A model generated the notes under the pieces. It did no database searches. It was not told where the DNA came from and was given only the letters and a program-made list of their open reading frames with translations. Positions 1 to 5,336 of a stretch of 6,728 bases of DNA are shown one piece after another (the stretch's first letter is position 1; each line of letters begins with the position of its first letter). The position numbers and the translations under genes were made by a program. Source of the stretch: Azonexus sp. (GTDB lineage: Bacteria > Pseudomonadota > Gammaproteobacteria > Burkholderiales > Rhodocyclaceae). Location: contig JAITWU010000026.1 in the NCBI GenBank assembly GCA_031285115.1, positions 1-6,728 of the forward strand, read 5' to 3'.

Positions 1-69
1 CAGGGCAATCGCATGAATGCTTTTGGCATTTGCTCAATGACAACAATCGTTTCCGGCTGCCGCAAAAAG

Positions 70-108
70 CCCCTCTCCCCTCGCGGGAGAGGGGTTGGGG
101 AGAGGGGG
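70..108 (+). repeat. REP-like unit, copy A
   Basis: CCCCTCTCCC (70-79) pairs perfectly with GGGAGAGGGG (85-94) around a 5-nt loop. A G-rich tail, GGGGAGAGGG, follows at 97-106. This hairpin-plus-tail layout is typical of the C/G-rich REP-type repeats scattered between genes in many proteobacteria (recalled from general knowledge). The tail can pair with 142-151 in copy B, so A and B can fold into one large branched structure. Confidence 0.7.
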
Positions 109-140
109 AGAATGACCGGAAGCGCCCTTTCCATCGCTTC

Positions 141-179
141 ACCCTCTCCCCCGGCCCCTCTCCCATCAAGGGAGAGGAG
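141..179 (-). repeat. REP-like unit, copy B (inverted relative to copy A)
   Basis: CCTCTCCC (157-164) pairs with GGGAGAGG (170-177) around the loop ATCAA. CCCTCTCCCC at 142-151 is the complement of the tail of copy A. Read on the minus strand, the unit aligns with copy A along its whole length with few differences, mainly in the loop and at the ends. The two copies are separated by 32 nt that hold their own 6-bp stem. Confidence 0.7.
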
Positions 180-203
180 TATCGGACGCTGTCGGCCATG
201 TCG

Positions 204-233
204 ATTCAGGCGATTGTCATTCATGCGATTGCC
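204..233 (+). repeat. 15-nt tandem repeat, two copies
   Basis: ATTCAGGCGATTGTC (204-218) is followed at once by ATTCATGCGATTGCC (219-233), matching at 13 of 15 positions. The second copy forms most of the right arm of the 19-bp inverted repeat, so its reverse complement also appears at the left edge of the window (4-18). Function unknown. Confidence 0.6.
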
Positions 234-270
234 CTGCGGTGCTGCGTCTGTGTCATGACACCGTATCCCG

Positions 271-298
271 TTTCCTGAAACCGGTATCCTGAAACGAT
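271..298 (+). repeat. 14-nt tandem repeat overlapping the waaA start
   Basis: TTTCCTGAAACCGG (271-284) is followed by TATCCTGAAACGAT (285-298), sharing TCCTGAAAC. The second copy runs into the waaA start codon and occupies the place where a Shine-Dalgarno would normally lie. GTTTC-CT-GAAAC at 270-281 is also a short palindrome. It may be an operator or chance. Confidence 0.35.
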
Positions 299-1574
299 GA
301 CGCGCATCTTCTACTCCCTGCTCTGCTATCTGGCGACGCCGTTCATCTGGCTGCGCCTGTTGTGGCGGGCGCGGCGGCAGGCGGATTACCTCCGGCATCT
401 GGGGGAGCGTTACGGTTTTTACGGCGGGCCAAAACCAGCCGCGCCGCTGCTTTGGGTACATGCCGTTTCGGTCGGCGAGACGCGGGCGGCGCAGCCGCTG
501 ATCGAAGGGCTGCTGGCGGCGTGGCCAGGGCATTGCCTTCTGCTCACCGGCATGACGCCGACCGGCCGCGCGGCGGGGCGTGAAATCTATGGCGAGCGGG
601 TGGTGCAGGCTTATCTGCCCTACGATTATCCGGGCGCGACGCGGCGGTTTTTCCAGCATTTTCAGCCGCTTTTCGGCGTTTTGATGGAAACCGAAATCTG
701 GCCCAATTTACTGGCGGCGGCTGCTGCCCGGCGGGTGCCGGTGATTCTCGCCAACGCCCGGCTGTCAGAGCGTTCGGCCAGGGGCTATGGGCGGCTGCCG
801 AGGCTGGCGCGTCCGGCGTTCGCCGCACTTTCCGGCGTTTCCGCCCAGACGGCGGACGATGCCCGGCGCATTGCGGCGCTGGGCGCGACGCCGGTTGAAG
901 TCTGCGGCAATATCAAGTTTGACGTGACGCCCGCGCCGGAAAAACTGGCGCTGGGCGAAAGTTGGCGCTCGCTCATCGGAGCGCGCCCGATCTGCCTCGC
1001 CGCCAGCACCCGCGAGGGCGAGGAGGAATTGCTGCTGGCCGCCTGGCGTGAGCAAATCTGTCAGCCCGCCTCCGCCGCCCCGCCGCTGCTCGTCATCGTC
1101 CCGCGCCATCCGCAACGCTTTGCCGCTGTCGCCGCCCTGCTCGACCGGCAGGGCTGGCGCTGGCAGCGGCGCAGCCTGGGTTTGCCGGATGCCGCCTGCG
1201 AGGTCTGGCTGGGCGACAGCATGGGCGAAATGGCGGCTTACTATCGTTTGGCTGATCTCGCCTTTATCGGCGGCAGTCTCTTGCCGCTCGGCGGGCAAAA
1301 TTTGATCGAGGCGGCGGCTTGCGCCTGCCCGGTGCTGATCGGGCCGCATACCTTCAATTTCAAACAGGCGACGGCAGACGCTATCGCCGCAGGCGCGGCG
1401 CGACGAGCGGCGGATGCGGCAACGGTGGTTGCGGCAATGCGCGATTTGCTCGCCACTGCCGCGACATTAGCGGCCATGCGCCAGGCGGCGGGCGATTTTG
1501 CCCGCGCCCATCGCGGCGCGACGGCGCGGACGCTGGCGCTCATTGCCCGCTGGTCGGGTCGAGCAGGGCGTTAA
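297..1574 (+). CDS. waaA: 3-deoxy-D-manno-octulosonic acid (Kdo) transferase
   Basis: WaaA (KdtA) transfers Kdo from CMP-Kdo to the lipid A precursor at the cytoplasmic face of the inner membrane, an essential step of LPS core synthesis. The 425-aa product has the usual family length. A hydrophobic N-terminal anchor (about residues 5-22) precedes a GT-B fold glycosyltransferase. Visible family motifs are HAVSVGE (55-61, with E61 matching the catalytic base), MTPTGRAAG (86-94), ETEIWPNLL (131-139), NARLSERS (153-160), GNIKFD (204-209), ASTREGEEE (236-244), PRHPQRF (269-275), GDSMGEM (306-312), FIGGSLLPLGGQN (323-335) and GPHTFNFKQ (349-357). The ATG at 297 places the anchor at the N-terminus, though no clear Shine-Dalgarno precedes it. 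The 3' end overlaps the convergent tolC gene by 35 bp. The number of Kdo residues added cannot be told from sequence. Confidence 0.97.
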   Translation: MTRIFYSLLCYLATPFIWLRLLWRARRQADYLRHLGERYGFYGGPKPAAPLLWVHAVSVGETRAAQPLIEGLLAAWPGHCLLLTGMTPTGRAAGREIYGERVVQAYLPYDYPGATRRFFQHFQPLFGVLMETEIWPNLLAAAAARRVPVILANARLSERSARGYGRLPRLARPAFAALSGVSAQTADDARRIAALGATPVEVCGNIKFDVTPAPEKLALGESWRSLIGARPICLAASTREGEEELLLAAWREQICQPASAAPPLLVIVPRHPQRFAAVAALLDRQGWRWQRRSLGLPDAACEVWLGDSMGEMAAYYRLADLAFIGGSLLPLGGQNLIEAAACACPVLIGPHTFNFKQATADAIAAGAARRAADAATVVAAMRDLLATAATLAAMRQAAGDFARAHRGATARTLALIARWSGRAGR

Positions 1575-2883
1575 CGGCCAGCACGTCGTCATCGCCAAGA
1601 GCGCCGACGGCCTCCTGCAAACGCAGTTGTGAGAGCAAGGTATCAAAGGTGGCGCGGGCGAGGTCGCGGCGGGTGATGTAGACCTGATTTTCGGCATTGA
1701 GCACGTCGATATTGATGCGCACGCCGACTTCATAACCCGTTTTGTTCGAGGCCAGCGCCGATTGCGAAGAAATCAGGGCGACCTTGAGGGCGCGAATCTG
1801 GGCCAAGCCGCTGCTGACGCCGAGATAGTGCTGGCGGGCCGCCAGCGCGGCATTACGCCGGGTGGCTTCGAGCATGGCTTCAGCCGCTGCCCGGTTGGCG
1901 CTGGCTTCGCGCTGGCGGGAATCGACTTGGCCGCCAAGATAAAGCGGCACGTTGATCTGAACGCCGATGTTGCGGTAATCGTTTTCCAGAACGCCAATCC
2001 CCTGGGTGAAGGATTTGCCATAAGCGTAATTGGCGACCAGATCAACGGTCGGATAATGCCCGGCGCGCTGGCGGTCGACCTCGCGCCCGGCAATGTCCGC
2101 CGCCGTCTGCCGTATCTGGACCGCAACGCTGCCCTGTTCGGCGGCGCTGACCCATTGCTTGAGGTCGGCGGGCTGCGGCGGGCGGGTTTCGGCATCTTTG
2201 CGCAGCGCCGCGAGCTGGCCCGGCGCATAGCCGGTAATCGCCAGCAAGGTATTGCGCTTCGCTTCAACCTCGCTCTCGGCGGCGATTTCCTGCGCCAGGG
2301 CAAGGTCGTAGCGGGCTTGCGCCTCATGGGTATCGGTAATGGTGGCCGAGCCGACATCAAAATTCTTTTGGGCGGCGGCCAGTTGCTGACGGATGGCCGC
2401 CTTGTTGGCGCGCACGGCGCTCAGATTCTCGTCAGCCAACAGGGCGTCGAAATAAGCCTGGGCGACGCGCAGAATCAAATCCTGCCGGGCCTGGGCAAAA
2501 TTGGCCTCAGCCTCGGCCACCTGAAATTTCGCCTGGTCGTAAGCCAGCCAGTTCTGCCAGCGGAACAACGGTTGCGACAGGGTTAACTGGTAGCCGTTGG
2601 AATTGAAATTCTGCCGCTCGCTGCCGGGGATGTCGCGTACCGACAGCTCATTGTTGTTCCAGAAGCTGTTGCCGGAAAAAGTCAGATTCGGCAACAGCCC
2701 GGCCCGGCCCTGCGGCAGTTTTTCGCGCCCGGCATCGAGCGTGGCGCGGGCGGCGGCGTAGTTCGGGTCATGCTCCTGCGCGGCCCGGTAAATTTGCAAG
2801 AGATCAGCGCCGCGAGCCGAACCGGCGATCAGCGGCAGAAAAAGCAGGAGCAGCCGGCCAGACCGGCGCAGGCGCTGGATCAG
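1540..2883 (-). CDS. tolC: TolC family outer membrane efflux/secretion channel
   Basis: This is a TolC-type trimeric outer-membrane channel that joins inner-membrane pumps or type I secretion systems to the outside. Two OEP repeats are visible: roughly residues 36-220 (LPNLTFSGN, LTLSQPLFRW, NFDVGSATITD) and 240-430 (YPTVDLVANYAYG, VPLYLGGQVDS, GYEVGVRINIDVLNAENQVY). The C-terminus (447 aa) lacks the longer tail of E. coli TolC. Start: the first standard start codon in frame is TTG at 2799, which would remove the signal peptide. The frame is open upstream and reads IQRLRRSGRLLLLFLPLIAG then SARG|ADLL, a good Sec signal with likely cleavage after G25. No ATG, GTG or TTG lies between 2799 and the in-frame stop at 2953-2955. 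CTG at 2881-2883 overlaps the pcm stop as CTGA, mimicking the common ATGA coupling, so I place the start there (the TTG form would be 1540-2799). In the gate, Y384, R389 and D393 match E. coli Y362, R367 and D371, but D374 is replaced by N396. Confidence 0.9.
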   Translation of the reverse strand: MIQRLRRSGRLLLLFLPLIAGSARGADLLQIYRAAQEHDPNYAAARATLDAGREKLPQGRAGLLPNLTFSGNSFWNNNELSVRDIPGSERQNFNSNGYQLTLSQPLFRWQNWLAYDQAKFQVAEAEANFAQARQDLILRVAQAYFDALLADENLSAVRANKAAIRQQLAAAQKNFDVGSATITDTHEAQARYDLALAQEIAAESEVEAKRNTLLAITGYAPGQLAALRKDAETRPPQPADLKQWVSAAEQGSVAVQIRQTAADIAGREVDRQRAGHYPTVDLVANYAYGKSFTQGIGVLENDYRNIGVQINVPLYLGGQVDSRQREASANRAAAEAMLEATRRNAALAARQHYLGVSSGLAQIRALKVALISSQSALASNKTGYEVGVRINIDVLNAENQVYITRRDLARATFDTLLSQLRLQEAVGALGDDDVLAVNALLDPTSGQ

Positions 2884-3533
2884 AGCGTGAAAACCGGCTT
2901 GGCGGCAGCGCCGTCGAGCGGCGGGGCAACCGTCTCGAAGAGATTGACCGTGTTATAGACGTCGTCGCCGGTGCGGGTCACGAGCACGGCTTCCATCACC
3001 GGCTCGACGCCGACGATGGCGGCCAACCGGCCAGCCGGGCGCAGTTGCTTGAGGAGGGCGGGCGGGATTTCCGGCACTGAGCCGGACACCACGATGACAT
3101 CATAAGCGCCCTGGGCGACGCTGCCCGCAAGGCCATCGCCGGTTTCGACCGTGACATTGGCGACCCCGGCGGCGACCAGATTGCGCCGGGCCTGATCGGC
3201 CAGGGCCGGACGTTTTTCAACACTGACCACATGCTCGACGCGGGCAGCCAGAAGGGCCGCCATATAACCGCTGCCGGTGCCGATTTCCAGTGCCTTGTCG
3301 GTTTTTTTCAATGCCAGTTCCTGCAACAGCTTGGCTTCGATCTTCGGCGCCAGCATCGACTGGCCTTCGCCGAGGGGAATTTCGAGATCGGCAAAAGCCA
3401 GGTTGCGCCAGGCGGGCGGCGCGAAATCCTCGCGTTTGACGACAAACAGCAAGTCGAGCACCTGCGGGTCAAGCACCTCCCAGGGGCGAATCTGCTGTTC
3501 GATCATATTGAAGCGCGCTTGCTCGATGTTCAT
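2880..3533 (-). CDS. PIMT-like SAM-dependent methyltransferase (protein-L-isoaspartate O-methyltransferase family)
   Basis: The 217-aa product has the length and fold pattern of protein-L-isoaspartate O-methyltransferases (COG2518), which methylate isoaspartyl residues to start protein repair. SAM-binding motif I is LEIGTGSGY (82-90), followed by VVSVEKR (102-108), TGDGLAG (131-137) and DVIVVSGSVPEIPP (145-158). However, the family active-site stretch GQTISQP of E. coli Pcm is GQSMLAP here (57-63), so the catalytic serine position carries leucine. This is a divergent paralogue and I withhold the symbol pcm. The ATG at 3531-3533 has GGAGA about 7 nt upstream and is preferred over upstream in-frame starts, which have no homology. 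TATAAT lies upstream at 3583-3588. The stop overlaps the probable tolC start, indicating a two-gene operon. The role in that operon is unknown. Confidence 0.9.
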   Translation of the reverse strand: MNIEQARFNMIEQQIRPWEVLDPQVLDLLFVVKREDFAPPAWRNLAFADLEIPLGEGQSMLAPKIEAKLLQELALKKTDKALEIGTGSGYMAALLAARVEHVVSVEKRPALADQARRNLVAAGVANVTVETGDGLAGSVAQGAYDVIVVSGSVPEIPPALLKQLRPAGRLAAIVGVEPVMEAVLVTRTGDDVYNTVNLFETVAPPLDGAAAKPVFTL

Positions 3534-3582
3534 GGAAATCTCCGAAGAATGGGTCGCGGTAGCGGAATTTCGGGAAAAGAAG

Positions 3583-3588
3583 ATTATA
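3583..3588 (-). promoter_or_regulatory. Probable -10 box of the pcm-like/tolC operon promoter
   Basis: The minus strand carries a perfect TATAAT in the 77-nt gap between the carbonic anhydrase stop and the pcm-like start. No strong -35 hexamer lies 16-18 nt further upstream; the nearest candidates are weak and fall at the carbonic anhydrase stop. Transcription would start near 3576, leaving a leader of about 43 nt that ends in the GGAGA Shine-Dalgarno. Confidence 0.5.
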
Positions 3589-3610
3589 GCCGAGAGCCTG
3601 CGGCGTGGCT

Positions 3611-4957
3611 TCAGCGGCCTTCCTTGATCAGACGACCGGCAGTCGCCTGCAACGGACGGGCGTTGTTTTGATAAAGGCGGGCGAAGATCTCGATCTGCTC
3701 CGCCGAAATCGCCACCGGCTGCTTCAGAACCAGCCACAGCACACCCTCGCTGCACGGCGGCGTGGTCAACGACCCCATATAGGCATAGTAATTGCGTGAG
3801 GCGGGCAGCAGCGCATCAAGATTGAGCGTGACGCCGGGCGGCTCGACGCCGAGATGTTTTTCCAGCGGCAGGTAGTTCCACAAAGTCTGGATAAAGGCAT
3901 TCTCCGCGCCGCGCTCAAAAAGCACGGCGATGACCGCCAGTTGTCCATCGTCGGCGCGATGCAGCAGATGCGCCGACATATCGTAGCGGCGGCCTTCAAC
4001 GATCTCCTCGGCGGGATGGTGAAAGTGGATTTGCTCCAGGGCGTAAGTCTTGCCCGTCAGCGTGAAACGGTTGTCGCCAAAAAAAACATCGACCGAATGA
4101 CCGCTGTCGATAATGCGAAACCCCGAGGGTTGATAGTTGAAATGAAGCGGCTCGACATCGACCTTGATGCCATCGCGGATGTCGATCGGTGACTGACGCT
4201 GGCCGGAACCGCAGAGCGCATTGCGCGGATCGAGCCTGGCCCAGTTTTCCGGGCCGCCGGGGCCTTCATAAGACCACTCGACGGGTGGCTTTGGCTTTTC
4301 ATTGTGCACGACTTCGAGCATATAGCCGCCGCCCGCCTTTTTGGCTGGCGTGGCGGCGTGTGAACGCGGCTTCGGCGGCGAAGGCGCCACCAGAACAGCC
4401 GATGGCGGCGACTTCACCGCCGCATCACTGCCGGACGCCACCGACGCAGCGGGCGACTTGACTGGCGTCGCCGTCCGCTCCTTTTTCAGCAGCGCCTCGT
4501 TCGCTTCGCGCAACTGACCAGCGGCCTCGTTGGCTTTGGCGACCAGGCCAGCCTGACTATCCTTCGGCGGCCGACAGACTTCGCGCAGCACCTTGTCATC
4601 GAGCGTGCCGCCGCGCACCGGCAAATCGACGCCACTGAGCGTTTCCTCGCGGACGACGGAATCGCCTTTCCAGAAGGTGCGCTTGAGGGTATTGGCATTG
4701 CGCGCCGCGCAATCGTAGCGGGTCGTCACTTCAATGATCTGGTAAGACGCGCCGGACTGGTGGTCGACCAACTCCCGGTCAAGCACCATGCGGCTCACGG
4801 TTTCAACCGTCGAACCTTGGCGCTTGATGCTGGTGCGATCAAGCTCGATACGCTTGCCCGGTTCGGTCGACACATTCTGCCAGACTGGCGCAGCGGCTGC
4901 CGTCAGCGGCAGGACAAGGGCCAAGGCGAGCAGCGCCGGTAAAGACATTGGTGACAT
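3611..4957 (-). CDS. Secreted fusion protein: surface-adhesin-E-like domain plus alpha-carbonic anhydrase
   Basis: Alpha-carbonic anhydrases interconvert CO2 and bicarbonate with a zinc ion. The 448-aa product starts with a Sec signal (SLPALLALALVLPLTAAA, cleavage near residue 23). Residues about 24-130 resemble the surface-adhesin protein E-like domain, with a cysteine pair (C83 in YDCAA and C128 in REVC). A linker rich in Ala, Pro and Lys (about 131-225) follows. The carbonic anhydrase domain (about 228-448) shows QSPIDI (255-260), H287 in the proton-shuttle position (SGHSV), zinc ligands H311 and H313 (QIHFHHP) and H330 (MSAHLLH), E317, and SLTTPPC (396-402) with gate T398. C249 and C402 fit the conserved disulphide of bacterial periplasmic enzymes. 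The residue two before the third zinc histidine, usually Glu, is S328. The ATG at 4955-4957 is chosen for the signal peptide; 4946-4948 is an alternative, and neither has a strong Shine-Dalgarno. The frame stays open to 5224 through unrelated integrase remnant sequence. Confidence 0.9.
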   Translation of the reverse strand: MSPMSLPALLALALVLPLTAAAAPVWQNVSTEPGKRIELDRTSIKRQGSTVETVSRMVLDRELVDHQSGASYQIIEVTTRYDCAARNANTLKRTFWKGDSVVREETLSGVDLPVRGGTLDDKVLREVCRPPKDSQAGLVAKANEAAGQLREANEALLKKERTATPVKSPAASVASGSDAAVKSPPSAVLVAPSPPKPRSHAATPAKKAGGGYMLEVVHNEKPKPPVEWSYEGPGGPENWARLDPRNALCGSGQRQSPIDIRDGIKVDVEPLHFNYQPSGFRIIDSGHSVDVFFGDNRFTLTGKTYALEQIHFHHPAEEIVEGRRYDMSAHLLHRADDGQLAVIAVLFERGAENAFIQTLWNYLPLEKHLGVEPPGVTLNLDALLPASRNYYAYMGSLTTPPCSEGVLWLVLKQPVAISAEQIEIFARLYQNNARPLQATAGRLIKEGR

Positions 4958-5083
4958 CACGCCAATTCTATTGGAATTTCCTGCCTCCCGGCCTGATTTC
5001 AGCCAAACCGGCAGAGCTGGAGCAAGCCCCCTGTTTTTTGCGACCTCCTGAACGATCAGGCGGCGATCAGAGAGGCTCTTTGG
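4958..5083 (-). other. Scar and upstream region between integrase remnant and carbonic anhydrase gene
   Basis: This 126-nt stretch must hold the promoter of the carbonic anhydrase gene and the breakpoint of the integrase deletion. TAGAAT on the minus strand (4965-4970) resembles a -10 box but would put the transcript start almost at the ATG, and it has no matching -35. CGATCAG occurs twice (5053-5059 and 5064-5070). I see no copy of the tRNA 3' end here, so the far attachment site is not visible in this window. Confidence 0.4.
4962..4979. repeat. Short overlapping dyads just upstream of the carbonic anhydrase start
   Basis: CCAAT-TCT-ATTGG (4962-4974) overlaps AATTC-TATTG-GAATT (4965-4979). 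The pair lies 5-22 nt before the ATG, where a repressor or RNA structure could act. Such short palindromes also arise by chance. Confidence 0.3.
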
Positions 5084-5182
5084 ATACAACCCGCCTCCGT
5101 CAAACAGCTTGCAAGGCTTGGCGGCAGGCTTGGCATTGCAGATTGCGGTATCAGTCAGGGGGTTCGCGGCCTTGCCTGTCAT
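5084..5182 (-). pseudogene. 5' remnant of a P4-type (DUF4102) tyrosine integrase
   Basis: From an ATG at 5180-5182, 33 codons read MTGKAANPLTDTAICNAKPA then AKPCKLFDGGGLY. The LTDTAIxNAKPAxKPxKLxDGGGLYL stretch is the hallmark N-terminus of P4-family phage and island integrases, in which this arm-binding domain leads into a catalytic domain (whole protein about 400 aa). After GGGLY the frame continues with PKSLSDRRL, which is unrelated, and no catalytic Arg/His/Tyr motifs occur in the window. The gene is therefore truncated to its first domain piece. It lies about 155 nt from the 3' end of tRNA-Arg(CCU), on the same strand and on the side of the tRNA 3' end, as expected for integrases of tRNA-borne islands. 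Some residues (two cysteines) look drifted. Confidence 0.8.
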
Positions 5183-5184
5183 TT

Positions 5185-5232
5185 GGGGGTATCTATTTCT
5201 GGGGGTAAGTGGTGTTACCCCCACATACCCCC
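5185..5232. repeat. GGGGGTA/TACCCCC repeat cluster, probable integrase arm sites
   Basis: GGGGGTA occurs at 5185-5191 and 5201-5207, and its complement TACCCCC at 5216-5222 and 5226-5232. The middle two form an 8-bp perfect palindrome (5201-5208 and 5215-5222, 6-nt spacer). The cluster starts 3 nt before the integrase start codon. Repeats of this sort are common just upstream of DUF4102 integrases next to a tRNA and fit arm-type binding sites or operators controlling int (recalled association, not a search). They appear better preserved than the gene itself. Confidence 0.6.
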
Positions 5233-5242
5233 GGATGTAAAT

Positions 5243-5328
5243 GGATTTCGCTGGAACTCCTTGGACGACAAACCAATGAAAAAGCCCGCAGTTACGCGGG
5301 ATTTCGGACTTTCTTGGAACTTGTTGGA
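5243..5328. repeat. Degenerate direct repeat flanking the tRNA terminator
   Basis: GGATTTCG at 5243-5250 recurs at 5299-5306, and TGGAACTCCTTGGA (5252-5265) recurs as TGGAACTTGTTGGA (5315-5328) with 12 of 14 bases equal. The order is the same in both copies; the right copy has 7 extra nt between its two blocks. The copies lie on either side of the terminator hairpin and just outside the tRNA 3' end. They may be integrase-related repeats or the trace of a duplication during integration. Confidence 0.5.
5279..5304 (-). terminator. Rho-independent terminator downstream of tRNA-Arg
   Basis: On the minus strand CCCGC (5296-5300) and GCGGG (5285-5289) form a perfect stem around a 6-nt loop, followed by CTTTTTC. 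It lies about 35 nt beyond the encoded CCA of the tRNA, in the right orientation to end its transcript. It also insulates the integrase remnant from tRNA transcription. Confidence 0.7.
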
Positions 5329-5336
5329 AGTGTTTT

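Larger units (their letters stand above)
1..236. repeat. Nested palindromic element bounded by 19-bp perfect inverted repeat
   Basis: Positions 1-19 (CAGGGCAATCGCATGAATG) are the exact reverse complement of 218-236. Between them lie two inverted copies of a C/G-rich REP-like unit (70-108 and 141-179) and a short central stem (GAAGCG at 119-124, CGCTTC at 135-140). No coding sequence is convincing in 1-296; the two overlapping reading frames there run through the repeats and resemble no protein I know. The arrangement suggests a small non-autonomous mobile element or a compound REP (BIME-like) element upstream of waaA. The left arm begins at the first base of the window, so the true outer boundary is unknown. 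Confidence 0.55.

Noticed and set aside
70..179. CRISPR-like array from the repeated CCCCTCTCCC motifs
   Set aside because: Only two units, in inverted orientation, with no equal-length spacers and no cas genes; a REP/BIME-like element fits better.
13..278. Two overlapping short plus-strand frames before waaA
   Set aside because: They translate the REP-like hairpins and tandem repeats into low-complexity Arg/Pro/Ser sequence with no ribosome-binding site.
765..1349. Minus-strand frame of 194 codons inside waaA
   Set aside because: Lies opposite conserved WaaA motifs, has no recognisable domain and no start signal.
1762..2586. Plus-strand frame of 274 codons inside tolC
   Set aside because: Antisense shadow of the TolC coding region; no independent domain evidence.
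4965..4970. TAGAAT as promoter of the carbonic anhydrase gene
   Set aside because: It has no -35 partner at proper spacing and would start transcription at the ATG itself; kept only as a remark in the scar region.
4958..5083. Second attachment site (copy of the tRNA 3' end) beside the integrase remnant
   Set aside because: No stretch resembling the T arm or acceptor 3' strand of the tRNA was found here or elsewhere in the window by eye.
5084..5224. N-terminal extension of the carbonic anhydrase up to 5224
   Set aside because: The extension encodes the integrase remnant and repeats; the signal peptide sits at the internal ATG at 4957, so the open frame is a coincidence.
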